Assembly (NCBI GenBank): GCA_947396885.1
Contig: OX377206.1
Coordinates: forward strand, 49,335,631-49,399,630
Direction: 5' to 3'
DNA from: Heligmosomoides polygyrus polygyrus
Taxonomy: Eukaryota > Nematoda > Chromadorea > Rhabditida > Heligmosomidae
Length of the DNA: 64,000 bases
The notes beneath the pieces are model-generated. The model had not been told where the DNA came from. It did not search any database and saw only the letters and a list, made by a program, of their open reading frames with translations. Positions 13,043-25,565 of this stretch are shown here, in pieces. Each line of letters starts with the position of its first letter. Position 1 is the first letter of the stretch. The position numbers and the translations under genes were made by a program.

Positions 13043-16000
13043 GCCGGAATGCCTGGTGTGGTCCGCACGTCCAGCGTTAGGTGCCGGCGAAGTCGACGAC
13101 TGACGCTGGGTGAGGAATTATCACCAGATAGGTTGGGCTACGTTCCTAGCGTGGCCAGCCATACCCTATGCCGGAATGCCTGGCCTAGCCCGCGACTCTG
13201 GTGGAGGAAGGACCAACAACTAGGTTGGGCTACGTTCCTAGCGTGGCCAGCCATACTCGAAGCCGGAATGACTGGCGTGGTCGGCAGGTCCAGCGTTAGG
13301 TGCCGGTGAAGTCGACGACTGACGCTGGGTGAGGAAGGATCATCAGCTCGGTTGCGCTGCGTTCCTAGCGTGGCCAGCCATACCCTATGCCGGAATGCCT
13401 GGCCTAGCCCGCGACTCTGGTGGAGGAAGGACCAACAACTAGGCTGGGCTACGTTCCTAGCGTGGCCAGCCGTACTCGAAGCCGGAATGCCTGGTGTGGT
13501 CCGCTCGTCCAGCGTTAGGTGCCGGCGAAGTCGACGACTGACGCTGGGTGAGGAATTATTACCAGATAGGTTGGGCTACGTTCCTAGCGTGGCCAGACAT
13601 ACTCAAAGCCGGAATGACTGGTGTGGTCCGCAGGTTCAGCCTCAGGGAGCTGCGAAGCCAACGACTGAGGCTGGGTGAGGAAATATCACCAGATAGGTTG
13701 GGCTACGTTCCTAGCCTGGCCAGCCATACTCGAAGCCGGAATGCCTGGCCTAGCCCGCGACTCTCGTGGAGGAAGGACCAACAACTAGGTTGCGCTACGT
13801 TCCTAGCGTGGCCAGCCATACCCTATGCCGGAATGCCTGGCCTAGCCCGCGACTCTGGTGGAGGAAGGACCAACAACTAGGTTGGGCTACGTTCCTAGCG
13901 TGGCCAGCCATACTCGAAGCCGGAATGACTGGCGTGGTCGGCAGGTCCAGCGTTAGGTGCCGGTGAAGTCGACGACTGACGCTGGGTGAGGAATTATTAC
14001 CAGATAGGTTGGGCTACGTTCCTAGCCTGGCCAGCAATACTCGAAGCCGGAATGCCTGGTGTGGTCCGCACGTCCAGCGTTAGGTGCCGGTGAAGTCGAC
14101 GACTGACGCTGGGTGAGGAATTATTACCAGATAGGTTGGGCTACGTTCCTAGCCTGGCCAGCAATACTCGAAGCCGGAATGCCTGGTGTGGTCCGCACGT
14201 CCAGCGTTTGGTGCCGGCGAAGTCGACGACTGACGCTGGGTGAGAAAGGATCACCAGCTGGGTTGCGCTTCGTTCTTAGCGTGGCCAGCCATACCCTATG
14301 CCGGAATGCCTGGCCTAGCCCGCGACTCTGGTGGAGGAAGGACCAACAACTAGGTTGGGCTACGTTCCTAGCGTGGCCAGCCATACTCGAAGCCGGAATG
14401 ACTGGCGTGGTCGGCAGGTCCAGCGTTAGGTGCCGGTGAAGTCGACGACTGACGCTGGGTGAGGAAGGATCATCAGCTCGGTTGCGCTGCGTTCCTAGCG
14501 TGGCCAGCCATACCCTATGCCGGAATGCCTGGCCTAGCCCGCGACTCTGGTGGAGGAAGGACCAACAACTAGGTTGGGCTACGTTCCTAGCGTGGCCAGC
14601 CATACTCGAAGCCGGAATGACTGGCGTGGTCGGCAGGTCCAGCGTTAGGTGCCGGTGAAGTCGACGACTGACGCTGGGTGAGGAATTATTACCAGATAGG
14701 TTGGGCTACGTTCCTAGCCTGGCCAGCAATACTCGAAGCCGGAATGCCTGGTGTGGTCCGCACGTCCAGCGTTAGGTGCCGGCGAAGTCGACGACTGACG
14801 CTGGGTGAGAAAGGATCACCAGCTGGGTTGCGCTTCGTTCTTAGCGTGGCCAGCCATACCCTATGTCGGAATGCCTGGCCTAGCCCGCGACACTGGTGGA
14901 GGAAGGACCACCAACTAGATTGGGCTACGTTCCTAGCGTGGCCAGCCATAGTCAAAGCCGAAATGCCTGGTGTGGTCCGCTCGTCCAGCGTTAGGTGCCG
15001 GCGAAGTCGACGACTGAGGCTGGGTGAGGAATTATTACCAGATAGGTTGGGCTACGTTCCTAGCCTGGCCAGCCATACTCGAAGCCGGAATGCCTGGTGT
15101 GGTCCGCACTTCCAGAGTGAGGTGCCGGCGAAGCCGACGAGTGACGCTGGGTGAGGAATTATTACCAGATAGGTTGGGCTACGTTCCTAGCCTGGCCAGC
15201 CATACTCGAAGCCGGAATGCCTGGTGTGGTCCGCACTTCCAGCGTGAGGTGCCGGCGAAGTCGACGACTGACGCTGGGTGAGGAATTATGACCAGATAGG
15301 TTGGGCTACGTTCCTAGCCTGGTCAGCCATACTCGAAGCCGGAATGCCTGGTGTGGTCCGCACGTCCAGCGTTAGGTGCCGGCGAAGTCGACGACTGACG
15401 CTGGGTGAGGAATTATCACCAGATAGGTTGGGCTACGTTCCTAGCGTGGCCAGCCATACTCGAAGCCGGAATGACTGGCGTGGTCGGCAGGTCCAGCGTT
15501 AGGTGCCGGTGAAGTCGACGACTGACGCTGGGTGAGGAAGGATCATCAGCTCGGTTGCGCTGCGTTCCTAGCGTGGCCAGCCATACCCTATGCCGGAATG
15601 CCTGGCCTAGCCCGCGACTCTGGTGGAGGAAGGACCAACAACTAGGTTGGGCTACGTTCCTAGCGTGGCCAGCCATACTCGAAGCCGGAATGACTGGCGT
15701 GGTCGGCAGGTCCAGCGTTAGGTGCCGGTGAAGTCGACGACTGACGCTGGGTGAGGAATTATTACCAGATAGGTTGGGCTACGTTCCTAGCCTGGCCAGC
15801 AATACTCGAAGCCGGAATGCCTGGTGTGGTCCGCACGTCCAGCGTTAGGTGCCGGCGAAGTCGACGACTGACGCTGGGTGAGAAAGGATCACCAGCTGGG
15901 TTGCGCTTCGTTCTTAGCGTGGCCAGCCATACCCTATGTCGGAATGCCTGGCCTAGCCCGCGACACTGGTGGAGGAAGGACCACCAACTAGGTTGGGCTA

Positions 16001-18088
16001 CGTTCCTAGCGTGGCCAGCCATACTCGAAGCCGGAATGACTGGCGTGGTCGGCAGGTCCAGCGTTAGGTGCCGGTGAAGTCGACGACTGACGCTGGGTGA
16101 GGAAGGATCACCAGCTGGGTTGCGCTTCGTTCTTAGCGTGGCCAGCCATACCCTATGCCGGAATGCCTGGCCTAGCCCGCGACTCTGGTGGAGGAAGGAC
16201 CAACAACTAGGTTGGGCTACGTTCCTAGCGTGGCCAGCCATACTCGAAGCCGGAATGACTGGCGTGGTCGGCAGGTCCAGCGTTAGGTGCCGGTGAAGTC
16301 GACGACTGACGCTGGGTGAGGAATTATTACCAGATAGGTTGGGCTACGTTCCTAGCCTGGCCAGCAATACTCGAAGCCGGAATGCCTGGTGTGGTCCGCA
16401 CGTCCAGCGTTAGGTGCCGGCGAAGTCGACGACTGACGCTGGGTGAGAAAGGATCACCAGCTGGGTTGCGCTTCGTTCTTAGCGTGGCCAGCCATACCCT
16501 ATGTCGGAATGCCTGGCCTAGCCCGCGACACTGGTGGAGGAAGGACCACCAACTAGATTGGGCTACGTTCCTAGCGTGGCCAGCCATACTCAAAGCCGAA
16601 ATGCCTGGTGTGGTCCGCTCGTCCAGCGTTAGGTGCCGGCGAAGTCGACGACTGACGCTGGGTGAGGAATTATTACCAGATAGGTTGGGCTACGTTCCTA
16701 GCCTGGCCAGCCATACTCGAAGCCGGAATGCCTGGTGTGGTCCGCACTTCCAGCGTGAGGTGCCGGCGAAGCCGACGAGTGACGCTGGGTGAGGAATTAT
16801 TACCAGATAGGTTGGGCTACGTTCCTAGCCTGGCCAGCCATACTCGAAGCCGGAATGCCTGGTGTGGTCCGCACTTCCAGCGTGAGGTGCCGGCGAAGTC
16901 GACGACTGACGCTGGGTGAGGAATTATGACCAGATAGGTTGGGCTACGTTCCTAGCCTGGTCAGCCATACTCGAAGCCGGAATGCCTGGTGTGGTCCGCA
17001 CGTCCAGCGTTAGGTGCCGGCGAAGTCGACGACTGACGCTGGGTGAGGAATTATCACCAGATAGGTTGGGCTACGTTCCTAGCGTGGCCAGCCATACCCT
17101 ATGCCGGAATGCCTGGCCTAGCCCGCGACTCTGGTGGAGGAAGGACCAACAACTAGGTTGGGCTACGTTCCTAGCGTGGCCAGCCATACTCGAAGCCGGA
17201 ATGACTGGCGTGGTCGGCAGGTCCAGCGTTAGGTGCCGGTGAAGTCGACGACTGACGCTGGGTGAGGAAGGATCACCAGCTGGGTTGCGCTTCGTTCTTA
17301 GCGTGGCCAGCCATACCCTATGTCGGAATGCCTGGCCTAGCCCGCGACACTGGTGGAGGAAGGACCACCAACTAGATTGGGCTACGTTCCTAGCGTGGCC
17401 AGCCATACTCAAAGCCGAAATGCCTGGTGTGGTCCGCTCGTCCAGCGTTAGGTGCCGGCGAAGTCGACGACTGACGCTGGGTGAGGAATTATTACCAGAT
17501 AGGTTGGGCTACGTTCCTAGCCTGGCCAGCCATACTCGAAGCCGGAATGCCTGGTGTGGTCCGCACTTCCAGCGTGAGGTGCCGGTGAAGCCGACGAGTG
17601 ACGCGGGGTGGGGAATTATTACCAGATAGGTTGGGCTACGTTCCTAGCCTGGCCAGCCATACTCGAAGAGGGAATGCCTGGTGTGGTCCGCACTTCCAGC
17701 GTGAGGTGCCGGCGAAGTCGACGACTGACGCTGGGTGAGGAATTATGACCAGATAGGTTGGGCTACGTTCCTAGCCTGGCCAGCCATACTCGAAGCCGGA
17801 ATGCCTGGTGTGGTCCGCACGTCCAGCGTTAGGTGCCGGCGAAGTCGACGACTGACGCTGGGTGAGGAATTATCACCAGATAGGTTGGGCTACGTTCCTA
17901 GCGTGGCCAGCCATACCCTATGCCGGAATGCCTGGCCTAGCCCGCGACTCTGGTGGAGGAAGGACCAACAACTAGGTTGGGCTACGTTCCTAGCGTGGCC
18001 AGCCATACTCGAAGCCGGAATGACTGGCGTGGTCGGCAGGTCCAGCGTTAGGTGCCGGTGAAGTCGACGACTGACGCTGGGTGAGGAA
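13043..18088. repeat. Long-range duplicated segment, copy 1
   Basis: This segment matches 21,255-26,992. The offset is 8,212 bp from 13,043 to about 14,891, 8,777 bp from 14,678 to about 16,000, and 8,904 bp from about 16,316 to 18,088. The steps of 565 and 127 bp are whole higher-order units or whole monomers. So the copies differ by gain or loss of complete units plus scattered single-base changes. Identity was judged by comparing sections, not every base. Confidence 0.78.
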
Positions 18089-18907
18089 GGATCACCAGCT
18101 GGGTTGCGCTTCGTTCTTAGCGTGGCCAGCCATACCCTATGTCGGAATGCCTGGCCTAGCCCGCGACACTGGTGGAGGAAGGACCACCAACTAGATTGGG
18201 CTACGTTCCTAGCGTGGCCAGCCATACTCAAAGCCGAAATGCCTGGTGTGGTCCGCTCGTCCAGCGTTAGGTGCCGGCGAAGTCGACGACTGACGCTGGG
18301 TGAGGAATTATTACCAGATAGGTTGGGCTACGTTCCTAGCCTGGCCAGCCATACTCGAAGCCGGAATGCCTGGTGTGGTCCGCACTTCCAGCGTGAGGTG
18401 CCGGTGAAGCCGAAGAGTGACGCGGGGTGGGGAATTATTACCAGATAGGTTGGGCTACGTTCCTAGCCTGGCCAGCCATACTCGAAGAGGGAATGCCTGG
18501 TGTGGTCCGCACTTCCAGCGTGAGGTGCCGGCGAAATCGACGACTGACGCTGGGTGAGGAATTATGACCAGATAGGTTGGGCTACGTTCCTAGCCTGGCC
18601 AGCCATACTCGAAGCCGGAATGCCTGGTGTGGTCCGCACGTCCAGCGTTAGGTGCCGGCGAAGTCGACGACTGACGCTGGGTGAGGAATTATCACCAGAT
18701 AGGTTGGGCTACGTTCCTAGCGTGGCCAGCCATACCCTATGCCGGAATGCCTGGCCTAGCCCGCGACTCTGGTGGAGGAAGGACCAACAACTAGGTTGGG
18801 CTACGTTCCTAGCGTGGCCAGCCATACTCGAAGCCGGAATGACTGGCGTGGTCGGCAGGTCCAGCGTTAGGTGCCGGTGAAGTCGACGACTGACGCTGGG
18901 TGAGGAA
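16916..18907. repeat. 819-bp higher-order repeat (5 A + 2 B)
   Basis: Equivalent points recur at 16,916, 17,735 and 18,554, exactly 819 bp apart; 819 equals five 127-bp plus two 92-bp monomers. The third unit departs from the pattern at about 18,907, where gaaggatcatcagctcgg replaces gaaggatcaccagctggg. The units differ by a few point changes, such as cctggtcagcc against cctggccagcc. A related unit starts at 19,938. Confidence 0.85.
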
Positions 18908-21900
18908 GGATCATCAGCTCGGTTGCGCTGCGTTCCTAGCGTGGCCAGCCATACCCTATGCCGGAATGCCTGGCCTAGCCCGCGACTCTGGTGGAGGAAG
19001 GACCAACAACTAGGCTGGGCTACGTTCCTAGCGTGGCCAGCCGTACTCGAAGCCGGAATGCCTGGTGTGGTCCGCTCGTCCAGCGTTAGGTGCCGGCGAA
19101 GTCGACGACTGACGCTGGGTGAGGAATTATTACCAGATAGGTTGGGCTACGTTCCTAGCGTGGCCAGACATACTCAAAGCCGGAATGACTGGTGTGGTCC
19201 GCAGGTTCAGCCTCAGGGAGCTGCGAAGCCAACGACTGAGGCTGGGTGAGGAAATATCACCAGATAGGTTGGGCTACGTTCCTAGCCTGGCCAGCCATAC
19301 TCGAAGCCGGAATGCCTGGCCTAGCCCGCGACTCTCGTGGAGGAAGGACCAACAACTAGGTTGCGCTACGTTCCTAGCGTGGCCAGCCATACCCTATGCC
19401 GGAATGCCTGGCCTAGCCCGCGACTCTGGTGGAGGAAGGACCAACAACTAGGTTGGGCTACGTTCCTAGCGTGGCCAGCCATACTCAAAGCCGAAATGCC
19501 TGGTGTGGTCCGCTCGTCCAGCGTTAGGTGCCGGCGAAGTCGACGACTGACGCTGGGTGAGGAATTATTACCAGATAGGTTGGGCTACGTTCCTAGCCTG
19601 GCCAGCCATACTCGAAGCCGGAATGCCTGGTGTGGTCCGCACTTCCAGCGTGAGGTGCCGGCGAAGCCGACGAGTGACGCGGGGTGGGGAATTATTACCA
19701 GATAGGTTGGGCTACGTTCCTAGCCTGGCCAGCCATACTCGAAGCCGGAATGCCTGGTGTGGTCCGCTCGTCCAGCGTTAGGTGCCGGCGAAGTCGACGA
19801 CTGACGCTGGGTGAGGAATTATTACCAGATAGGTTGGGCTACGTTCCTAGCCTGGCCAGCCATACTCGAAGCCGGAATGCCTGGTGTGGTCCGCACTTCC
19901 AGCGTGAGGTGCCGGCGAAGTCGACGACTGACGCTGGGTGAGGAATTATGACCAGATAGGTTGGGCTACGTTCCTAGCCTGGTCAGCCATACTCGAAGCC
20001 GGAATGCCTGGTGTGGTCCGCACGTCCAGCGTTAGGTGCCGGCGAAGTCGACGACTGACGCTGGGTGAGGAATTATCACCAGATAGGTTGGGCTACGTTC
20101 CTAGCGTGGCCAGCCATACCCTATGCCGGAATGCCTGGCCTAGCCCGCGACTCTGGTGGAGGAAGGACCAACAACTAGGTTGGGCTACGTTCCTAGCGTG
20201 GCCAGCCATACTCGAAGCCGGAATGACTGGCGTGGTCGGCAGGTCCAGCGTTAGGTGCCGGTGAAGTCGACGACTGACGCTGGGTGAGGAAGGATCACCA
20301 GCTGGGTTGCGCTTCGTTCTTAGCGTGGCCAGCCATACCCTATGTCGGAATGCCTGGCCTAGCCCGCGACACTGGTGGAGGAAGGACCACCAACTAGATT
20401 GGGCTACGTTCCTAGCGTGGCCAGCCATACTCAAAGCCGAAATGCCTGGTGTGGTCCGCTCGTCCAGCGTTAGGTGCCGGCGAAGTCGACGACTGACGCT
20501 GGGTGAGGAATTATTACCAGATAGGTTGGGCTACGTTCCTAGCCTGGCCAGCCATACTCGAAGCCGGAATGCCTGGTGTGGTCCGCACTTCCAGCGTGAG
20601 GTGCCGGTGAAGCCGACGAGTGACGCGGGGTGGGGAATTATTACCAGATATGTTGGGCTACGTTCCTAGCCTGGCCAGCCATACTCGAAGAGGGAATGCC
20701 TGGTGTGGTCCGCACTTCCAGCGTGAGGTGCCGGCGAAGTCGACGACTGACGCTGGGTGAGGAATTATGACCAGATAGGTTGGGCTACGTTCCTAGCCTG
20801 GCCAGCCATACTCGAAGCCGGAATGCCTGGCCTAGCCCGCGACTCTCGTGGAGGAAGGACCAACAACTAGGTTGCGCTACGTTCCTAGCGTGGCCAGCCA
20901 TACCCTATGCCGGAATGCCTGGCCTAGCCCGCGACTCTGGTGGAGGAAGGACCAACAACTAGGTTGGGCTACGTTCCTAGCGTGGCCAGCCATACTCGAA
21001 GCCGGAATGACTGGCGTGGTCGGCAGGTCCAGCGTTAGGTGCCGGTGAAGTCGACGACTGACGCTGGGTGAGGAATTATTACCAGATAGGTTGGGCTACG
21101 TTCCTAGCCTGGCCAGCAATACTCGAAGCCGGAATGCCTGGTGTGGTCCGCACGTCCAGCGTTAGGTGCCGGTGAAGTCGACGACTGACGCTGGGTGAGG
21201 AATTATTACCAGATAGGTTGGGCTACGTTCCTAGCCTGGCCAGCCATACCCTATGCCGGAATGCCTGGTGTGGTCCGCACGTCCAGCGTTAGGTGCCGGC
21301 GAAGTCGACGACTGACGCTGGGTGAGGAATTATCACCAGATAGGTTGGGCTACGTTCCTAGCGTGGCCAGCCATACCCTATGCCGGAATGCCTGGCCTAG
21401 CCCGCGACTCTGGTGGAGGAAGGACCAACAACTAGGTTGGGCTACGTTCCTAGCGTGGCCAGCCATACTCGAAGCCGGAATGACTGGCGTGGTCGGCAGG
21501 TCCAGCGTTAGGTGCCGGTGAAGTCGACGACTGACGCTGGGTGAGGAAGGATCATCAGCTCGGTTGCGCTGCGTTCCTAGCGTGGCCAGCCATACCCTAT
21601 GCCGGAATGCCTGGCCTAGCCCGCGACTCTGGTGGAGGAAGGACCAACAACTAGGCTGGGCTACGTTCCTATCGTGGCCAGCCGTACTCGAAGCCGGAAT
21701 GCCTGGTGTGGTCCGCTCGTCCAGCGTTAGGTGCCGGCGAAGTCGACGACTGACGCTGGGTGAGGAATTATTACCAGATAGGTTGGGCTACGTTCCTAGC
21801 GTGGCCAGACATACTCAAAGCCGGAATGACTGGTGTGGTCCGCAGGTTCAGCCTCAGGGAGCTGCGAAGCCAACGACTGAGGCTGGGTGAGGAAATATCA

Positions 21901-22324
21901 CCAGATAGGTTGGGCTACGTTCCTAGCCTGGCCAGCCATACTCGAAGCCGGAATGCCTGGCCTAGCCCGCGACTCTCGTGGAGGAAGGACCAACAACTAG
22001 GTTGCGCTACGTTCCTAGCGTGGCCAGCCATACCCTATGCCGGAATGCCTGGCCTAGCCCGCGACTCTGGTGGAGGAAGGACCAACAACTAGGTTGGGCT
22101 ACGTTCCTAGCGTGGCCAGCCATACTCGAAGCCGGAATGACTGGCGTGGTCGGCAGGTCCAGCGTTAGGTGCCGGTGAAGTCGACGACTGACGCTGGGTG
22201 AGGAATTATTACCAGATAGGTTGGGCTACGTTCCTAGCCTGGCCAGCAATACTCGAAGCCGGAATGCCTGGTGTGGTCCGCACGTCCAGCGTTAGGTGCC
22301 GGTGAAGTCGACGACTGACGCTGG

Positions 22325-23454
22325 GTGAGGAATTATTACCAGATAGGTTGGGCTACGTTCCTAGCCTGGCCAGCAATACTCGAAGCCGGAATGCCTGGTG
22401 TGGTCCGCACGTCCAGCGTTTGGTGCCGGCGAAGTCGACGACTGACGCTGGGTGAGAAAGGATCACCAGCTGGGTTGCGCTTCATTCTTAGCGTGGCCAG
22501 CCATACCCTATGCCGGAATGCCTGGCCTAGCCCGCGACTCTGGTGGAGGAAGGACCAACAACTAGGTTGGGCTACGTTCCTAGCGTGGCCAGCCATACTC
22601 GAAGCCGGAATGACTGGCGTGGTCGGCAGGTCCAGCGTTAGGTGCCGGTGAAGTCGACGACTGACGCTGGGTGAGGAAGGATCATCAGCTCGGTTGCGCT
22701 GCGTTCCTAGCGTGGCCAGCCATACCCTATGCCGGAATGCCTGGCCTAGCCCGCGACTCTGGTGGAGGAAGGACCAACAACTAGGTTGGGCTACGTTCCT
22801 AGCGTGGCCAGCCATACTCGAAGCCGGAATGACTGGCGTGGTCGGCAGGTCCAGCGTTAGGTGCCGGTGAAGTCGACGACTGACGCTGGGTGAGGAATTA
22901 TTACCAGATAGGTTGGGCTACGTTCCTAGCCTGGCCAGCAATACTCGAAGCCGGAATGCCTGGTGTGGTCCGCACGTCCAGCGTTAGGTGCCGGCGAAGT
23001 CGACGACTGACGCTGGGTGAGAAAGGATCACCAGCTGGGTTGCGCTTCGTTCTTAGCGTGGCCAGCCATACCCTATGTCGGAATGCCTGGCCTAGCCCGC
23101 GACTCTGGTGGAGGAAGGACCAACAACTAGGTTGGGCTACGTTCCTAGCGTGGCCAGCCATACTCGAAGCCGGAATGACTGGCGTGGTCGGCAGGTCCAG
23201 CGTTAGGTGCCGGTGAAGTCGACGACTGACGCTGGGTGAGGAAGGATCATCAGCTCGGTTGCGCTGCGTTCCTAGCGTGGCCAGCCATACCCTATGCCGG
23301 AATGCCTGGCCTAGCCCGCGACTCTGGTGGAGGAAGGACCAACAACTAGGTTGGGCTACGTTCCTAGCGTGGCCAGCCATACTCGAAGCCGGAATGACTG
23401 GCGTGGTCGGCAGGTCCAGCGTTAGGTGCCGGTGAAGTCGACGACTGACGCTGG
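22325..23454. repeat. 565-bp higher-order repeat, two units
   Basis: Equivalent positions at 22,325, 22,890 and 23,455 are spaced by 565 bp, which equals 346+219 (three A plus two B). The same 565-bp spacing occurs at 14,113 to 14,678. Single changes distinguish the units, for example ttcattctta at about 22,484 against ttcgttctta in the others. Confidence 0.82.
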
Positions 23455-24527
23455 GTGAGGAATTATTACCAGATAGGTTGGGCTACGTTCCTAGCCTGGC
23501 CAGCAATACTCGAAGCCGGAATGCCTGGTGTGGTCCGCACGTCCAGCGTTAGGTGCCGGCGAAGTCGACGACTGACGCTGGGTGAGAAAGGATCACCAGC
23601 TGGGTTGCGCTTCGTTCTTAGCGTGGCCAGCCATACCCTATGTCGGAATGCCTGGCCTAGCCCGCGACACTGGTGGAGGAAGGACCACCAACTAGATTGG
23701 GCTACGTTCCTAGCGTGGCCAGCCATACTCAAAGCCGAAATGCCTGGTGTGGTCCGCTCGTCCAGCGTTAGGTGCCGGCGAAGTCGACGACTGACGCTGG
23801 GTGAGGAATTATTACCAGATAGGTTGGGCTACGTTCCTAGCCTGGCCAGCCATACTCGAAGCCGGAATGCCTGGTGTGGTCCGCACTTCCAGCGTGAGGT
23901 GCCGGCGAAGCCGACGAGTGACGCTGGGTGAGGAATTATTACCAGATAGGTTGGGCTACGTTCCTAGCCTGGCCAGCCATACTCGAAGCCGGAATGCCTG
24001 GTGTGGTCCGCACTTCCAGCGTGAGGTGCCGGCGAAGTCGACGACTGACGCTGGGTGAGGAATTATGACCAGATAGGTTGGGCTACGTTCCTAGCCTGGT
24101 CAGCCATACTCGAAGCCGGAATGCCTGGTGTGGTCCGCACGTCCAGCGTTAGGTGCCGGCGAAGTCGACGACTGACGCTGGGTGAGGAATTATCACCAGA
24201 TAGGTTGGGCTACGTTCCTAGCGTGGCCAGCCATACTCGAAGCCGGAATGACTGGCGTGGTCGGCAGGTCCAGCGTTAGGTGCCGGTGAAGTCGACGACT
24301 GACGCTGGGTGAGGAAGGATCATCAGCTCGGTTGCGCTGCGTTCCTAGCGTGGCCAGCCATACCCTATGCCGGAATGCCTGGCCTAGCCCGCGACTCTGG
24401 TGGAGGAAGGACCAACAACTAGGTTGGGCTACGTTCCTAGCGTGGCCAGCCATACTCGAAGCCGGAATGACTGGCGTGGTCGGCAGGTCCAGCGTTAGGT
24501 GCCGGTGAAGTCGACGACTGACGCTGG

Positions 24528-25565
24528 GTGAGGAATTATTACCAGATAGGTTGGGCTACGTTCCTAGCCTGGCCAGCAATACTCGAAGCCGGAATGCCTG
24601 GTGTGGTCCGCACGTCCAGCGTTAGGTGCCGGCGAAGTCGACGACTGACGCTGGGTGAGAAAGGATCACCAGCTGGGTTGCGCTTCGTTCTTAGCGTGGC
24701 CAGCCATACCCTATGCCGGAATGCCTGGCCTAGCCCGCGACTCTGGTGGAGGAAGGACCAACAACTAGGTTGGGCTACGTTCCTAGCGTGGCCAGCCATA
24801 CTCGAAGCCGGAATGACTGGCGTGGTCGGCAGGTCCAGCGTTAGGTGCCGGTGAAGTCGACGACTGACGCTGGGTGAGGAATTATTACCAGATAGGTTGG
24901 GCTACGTTCCTAGCCTGGCCAGCAATACTCGAAGCCGGAATGCCTGGTGTGGTCCGCACGTCCAGCGTTAGGTGCCGGCGAAGTCGACGACTGACGCTGG
25001 GTGAGAAAGGATCACCAGCTGGGTTGCGCTTCGTTCTTAGCGTGGCCAGCCATACCCTATGCCGGAATGCCTGGCCTAGCCCGCGACTCTGGTGGAGGAA
25101 GGACCAACAACTAGGTTGGGCTACGTTCCTAGCGTGGCCAGCCATACTCGAAGCCGGAATGACTGGCGTGGTCGGCAGGTCCAGCGTTAGGTGCCGGTGA
25201 AGTCGACGACTGACGCTGGGTGAGGAATTATTACCAGATAGGTTGGGCTACGTTCCTAGCCTGGCCAGCAATACTCGAAGCCGGAATGCCTGGTGTGGTC
25301 CGCACGTCCAGCGTTAGGTGCCGGCGAAGTCGACGACTGACGCTGGGTGAGAAAGGATCACCAGCTGGGTTGCGCTTCGTTCTTAGCGTGGCCAGCCATA
25401 CCCTATGTCGGAATGCCTGGCCTAGCCCGCGACACTGGTGGAGGAAGGACCACCAACTAGATTGGGCTACGTTCCTAGCGTGGCCAGCCATACTCAAAGC
25501 CGAAATGCCTGGTGTGGTCCGCTCGTCCAGCGTTAGGTGCCGGCGAAGTCGACGACTGACGCTGG
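24528..25565. repeat. 346-bp higher-order repeat (A+B+A), three units
   Basis: Units begin at 24,528, 24,874 and 25,220. The first two look identical in the stretches compared. The third has the same layout but carries the gacactgg form of B and a caaagccgaaatg form of A. This trimeric unit is the most frequent building block of the mixed array; the same step occurs at 32,642-33,333. Confidence 0.85.
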
